Source: an uncultured Clostridia bacterium (GTDB lineage Bacteria > Bacillota > Clostridia > Oscillospirales > Oscillospiraceae). From it: a stretch of 7,226 nt of DNA. The position numbers were made by a program, and so were the translations under genes. Within the stretch, counting starts at the first letter, position 1, and each line of letters begins with the position of its first letter. Below, in pieces: positions 5,486 through 7,226 of this stretch. The notes beneath the pieces were generated by a model. It was given only the letters and a program-made list of their open reading frames with translations, had not been told where the DNA came from and made no database searches. The DNA lies in assembly GCA_947176425.1 (NCBI GenBank), contig CAMWQV010000092.1, positions 1 to 7,226 of the forward strand. Reading direction: 5' to 3'.

Positions 5486-6970
5486 ATGTCAACAGATGCG
5501 ACCTACTTTGCGGATATGGAAGCCAAGATTCCCCACGGGAAAACACGTACTCGTTTTGCGCCGTCGCCTACCGGGTATATGCACGTCGGAAACCTGCGCA
5601 CGGCCTTGTATACCTGGCTGATTGCCCGCAATCAGAAGGGGACGTTTATTCTGCGGATTGAAGACACAGACCAGGGCCGTCTGGTAGAAGGCGCAGTAGA
5701 TGTTATTTACCGCACTATGACCGAATGCGGCCTGTCTCACGACGAAGGACCAGATGTGGGCGGACCGGTAGCGCCTTATATTCAGTCCGAACGCCGGGAT
5801 ACCTACGGGAAATATGCGCATTTGCTGGTGGAAAAGGGCTGTGCCTATTACTGTTTCTGCGAGAAGACCGAATCCCAGGAGGACAGCGGTGATTTCAGCC
5901 GCGGCGAAGACCCCTGCCGCAGTCTGACCGCGGAGGAGGTTCAGGCCAAACTGAATGCCGGACTGCCTTATGTAATCCGTCAAAAAATACCCCGTGAAGG
6001 CTCCACGACCTTCCATGACGCGATTTTTGGCGATATCACCGTGGAAAACAGCGAGCTGGAGGACCAAATCCTTCTAAAATCCGACGGACTGCCCACATAT
6101 AATTTTGCCAATGTCATTGACGACCACCTGATGGGCATCACCCATGTTGTCCGGGGCAGCGAATACCTGAGTTCCGCGCCGAAATACGACCTGCTGTACC
6201 GTTCCTTTGGGTGGGAGATCCCTACCTATGTCCATTGCAGTCCGGTCATGCGCGACCAGCATAACAAAATGAGCAAGCGTTACGGCGATCCCTCCTATGA
6301 GGACCTGAAGGCTCAGGGATTTTTGACGGAGGCCATTTTGAATTATGTAGCGTTATTAGGATGGAGTCCCCGCGGCGAACAGGCGGAACAGGAGATTTTT
6401 TCTTTGCAGGAGTTGGCGGAAGCCTTTGATATCGGCGGCATCTCGAAATCCCCCGCTATTTTTGACATCGGCAAACTGACTCATTTCAATGCCCTTTATC
6501 TCCGTGCCATGACGCCGGAGGCGTTCCATGCCGTGGCGGAGCCCTATATCCGGCAGGCAGTCAAAAATCCCGCGTTGGATACGAAAGAAATCGCGGCGCT
6601 GCTGCAAGCCCGCTGCGAGCGTTTGACGGAGATACCCGAAAAGATCGGCTTTTTTGAGACGCTTCCTGCCTACGAAAAAGATCTCTTTACTAATAAAAAA
6701 TCCAAAACCAACGATGAAGTCTCGAAAGCCATGCTGGAAGCGGCCATTCCCGCGCTGGAATCCCTCCCCGGCTGGACCCAGGACAGCATTCATGACTGCC
6801 TGATCGGTCTGGCGGAGAAACTGGCGGTGAAAAATGCCGCGCTGATGTGGCCGGTACGCATTGCGGCGGCGGGCTGTGCGGTAACACCCGGCGGCGCGGT
6901 GGAAATCTGCCGCATTCTGGGCCGTGAGGAGACGCTGCGCCGTCTGCGTTTGGGGTTGGAAAAGCTGTGA
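5486..6970 (+). CDS. gltX: Glutamyl-tRNA synthetase GltX
   Basis: This is a class I aminoacyl-tRNA synthetase that attaches glutamate to tRNA-Glu in the cytoplasm. In bacteria lacking glutaminyl-tRNA synthetase it may also charge tRNA-Gln; which type this is cannot be decided here. The protein has 494 residues. The Rossmann catalytic core contains RTRFAPSPTGYMHVGNLRTA (21-40) with the HIGH-type signature HVGN (33-36), RIEDTDQGR (57-65), LPTYNFANVIDDHLMGITHV (202-221), RGSEYLSSAPKYDLLY (223-238) and KMSKR (261-265). The anticodon-binding domain follows from about 320. Cys123, Cys125 and Cys144 match three of the four zinc ligands known in E. coli, but the usual His position is Ser146. The ATG at 5486 has GGAGG 9 nt upstream. 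This leaves about 15 residues more than usual before the RTRFAPSPTG motif; Met11 has no ribosome site. It overlaps the next gene by 4 nt. Confidence 0.97.
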   Translation: MSTDATYFADMEAKIPHGKTRTRFAPSPTGYMHVGNLRTALYTWLIARNQKGTFILRIEDTDQGRLVEGAVDVIYRTMTECGLSHDEGPDVGGPVAPYIQSERRDTYGKYAHLLVEKGCAYYCFCEKTESQEDSGDFSRGEDPCRSLTAEEVQAKLNAGLPYVIRQKIPREGSTTFHDAIFGDITVENSELEDQILLKSDGLPTYNFANVIDDHLMGITHVVRGSEYLSSAPKYDLLYRSFGWEIPTYVHCSPVMRDQHNKMSKRYGDPSYEDLKAQGFLTEAILNYVALLGWSPRGEQAEQEIFSLQELAEAFDIGGISKSPAIFDIGKLTHFNALYLRAMTPEAFHAVAEPYIRQAVKNPALDTKEIAALLQARCERLTEIPEKIGFFETLPAYEKDLFTNKKSKTNDEVSKAMLEAAIPALESLPGWTQDSIHDCLIGLAEKLAVKNAALMWPVRIAAAGCAVTPGGAVEICRILGREETLRRLRLGLEKL

Positions 6971-7226
6971 GCTGGCTGACGGATCAAATTGACAGCCTGC
7001 GGGAATTTTTGCGTACAGATTTCCGGCGTATCCTGCTGTTTTGTACTATAGGGCTGCTGGGATCTGTAGCATTTGGCGCAGTGATTGCGTTCCTGGCGCC
7101 GGATGTAGTCATAACTGTCTTTGAAAATTTTTTGGATCAGATTCAAGAAGCAGGCGTTATAGATGAGAGCGGAAATATGTCTGTGTTTTCTCTGCTGCTG
7201 AACAACTGGCGCGCTATGTCAGTATC
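6967..7226 (+). CDS. SpoIIM-family (stage II sporulation protein M-like) membrane protein, partial
   Basis: Eighty-six codons are visible before the window ends. A polar start (residues 1-21, with RTDFRR at 16-21) precedes a clear hydrophobic membrane segment at about 22-44, then an amphipathic stretch and FSLLLNNWRAMSV (74-86). That last motif matches the conserved 'F..IL.NN.R.A' entry to the second membrane segment in the SpoIIM/DUF95 family. SpoIIM in Bacillus works with SpoIID and SpoIIP in septal peptidoglycan remodelling during engulfment, but many family members are found outside sporulation, so the role is inferred only by family. The start is a GTG whose last two bases form part of the gltX stop (GTGA), with only a weak ribosome site (TTGGA) inside gltX. 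That suggests translational coupling. No other start gives this N-terminus. Confidence 0.75.
   Translation, partial: MSWLTDQIDSLREFLRTDFRRILLFCTIGLLGSVAFGAVIAFLAPDVVITVFENFLDQIQEAGVIDESGNMSVFSLLLNNWRAMSV

Noticed and set aside
5467..5661. Short plus-strand frame starting inside the gltX ribosome site
   Set aside because: Its ATG overlaps the leader just before GGAGG and its frame runs out of phase through gltX; it is a shadow frame.
5489..6067. Minus-strand open frame opposite gltX (192 codons)
   Set aside because: It is fully antisense to the conserved catalytic core of gltX and shows no recognisable motif or upstream ribosome site.

Overview
The window looks like core chromosome of a Gram-positive Clostridia-type bacterium. 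The evidence is an HPr kinase/phosphorylase gene, a hprK-murB-rapZ-yvcK gene order, a SpoIIM-family gene, strong AGGAGG-type ribosome binding sites and sigma-A-like promoters. The moderately high GC of the genes and the gene order suggest an Oscillospiraceae/Ruminococcaceae-like gut anaerobe, but that placement is inference.

Minus strand, positions 4131 down to 1: one promoter (TTGTCA, 17 nt, TATAAT) is followed by five closely spaced genes read right to left. These are hprK (HPr kinase/phosphorylase), a ROK-family glucokinase, murB (peptidoglycan precursor reductase), rapZ (nucleotide-binding regulator) and the first 82 codons of yvcK (gluconeogenesis factor), which runs off the left edge. 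Gaps of 26-46 nt with no terminator suggest one operon. It would couple carbon-source sensing and sugar phosphorylation to cell-wall precursor supply. In related genomes whiA usually follows yvcK, so it is expected just outside the window.

Positions 4158-5330 are the only accessory-looking part. A complete Rpn/PD-(D/E)XK-nuclease 'transposase' family gene lies on the minus strand with its own promoter (extended -10) and a strong rho-independent terminator, so it is insulated from hprK. Just beyond its promoter, on the plus strand, is an AT-rich reading frame that ends normally but has no usable start codon. It looks like a 5'-truncated gene for a small helical protein (DUF6809-like).

Plus strand, positions 5409-7226: a sigma-A-like promoter drives gltX (glutamyl-tRNA synthetase). 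Its stop codon overlaps the GTG start of a SpoIIM-family membrane protein that is cut by the right edge.

I see no tRNA, rRNA, CRISPR array, insertion-sequence ends or riboswitch. Most of the window is well-known housekeeping sequence. The nuclease gene and the adjacent gene remnant are the parts most worth a second look.
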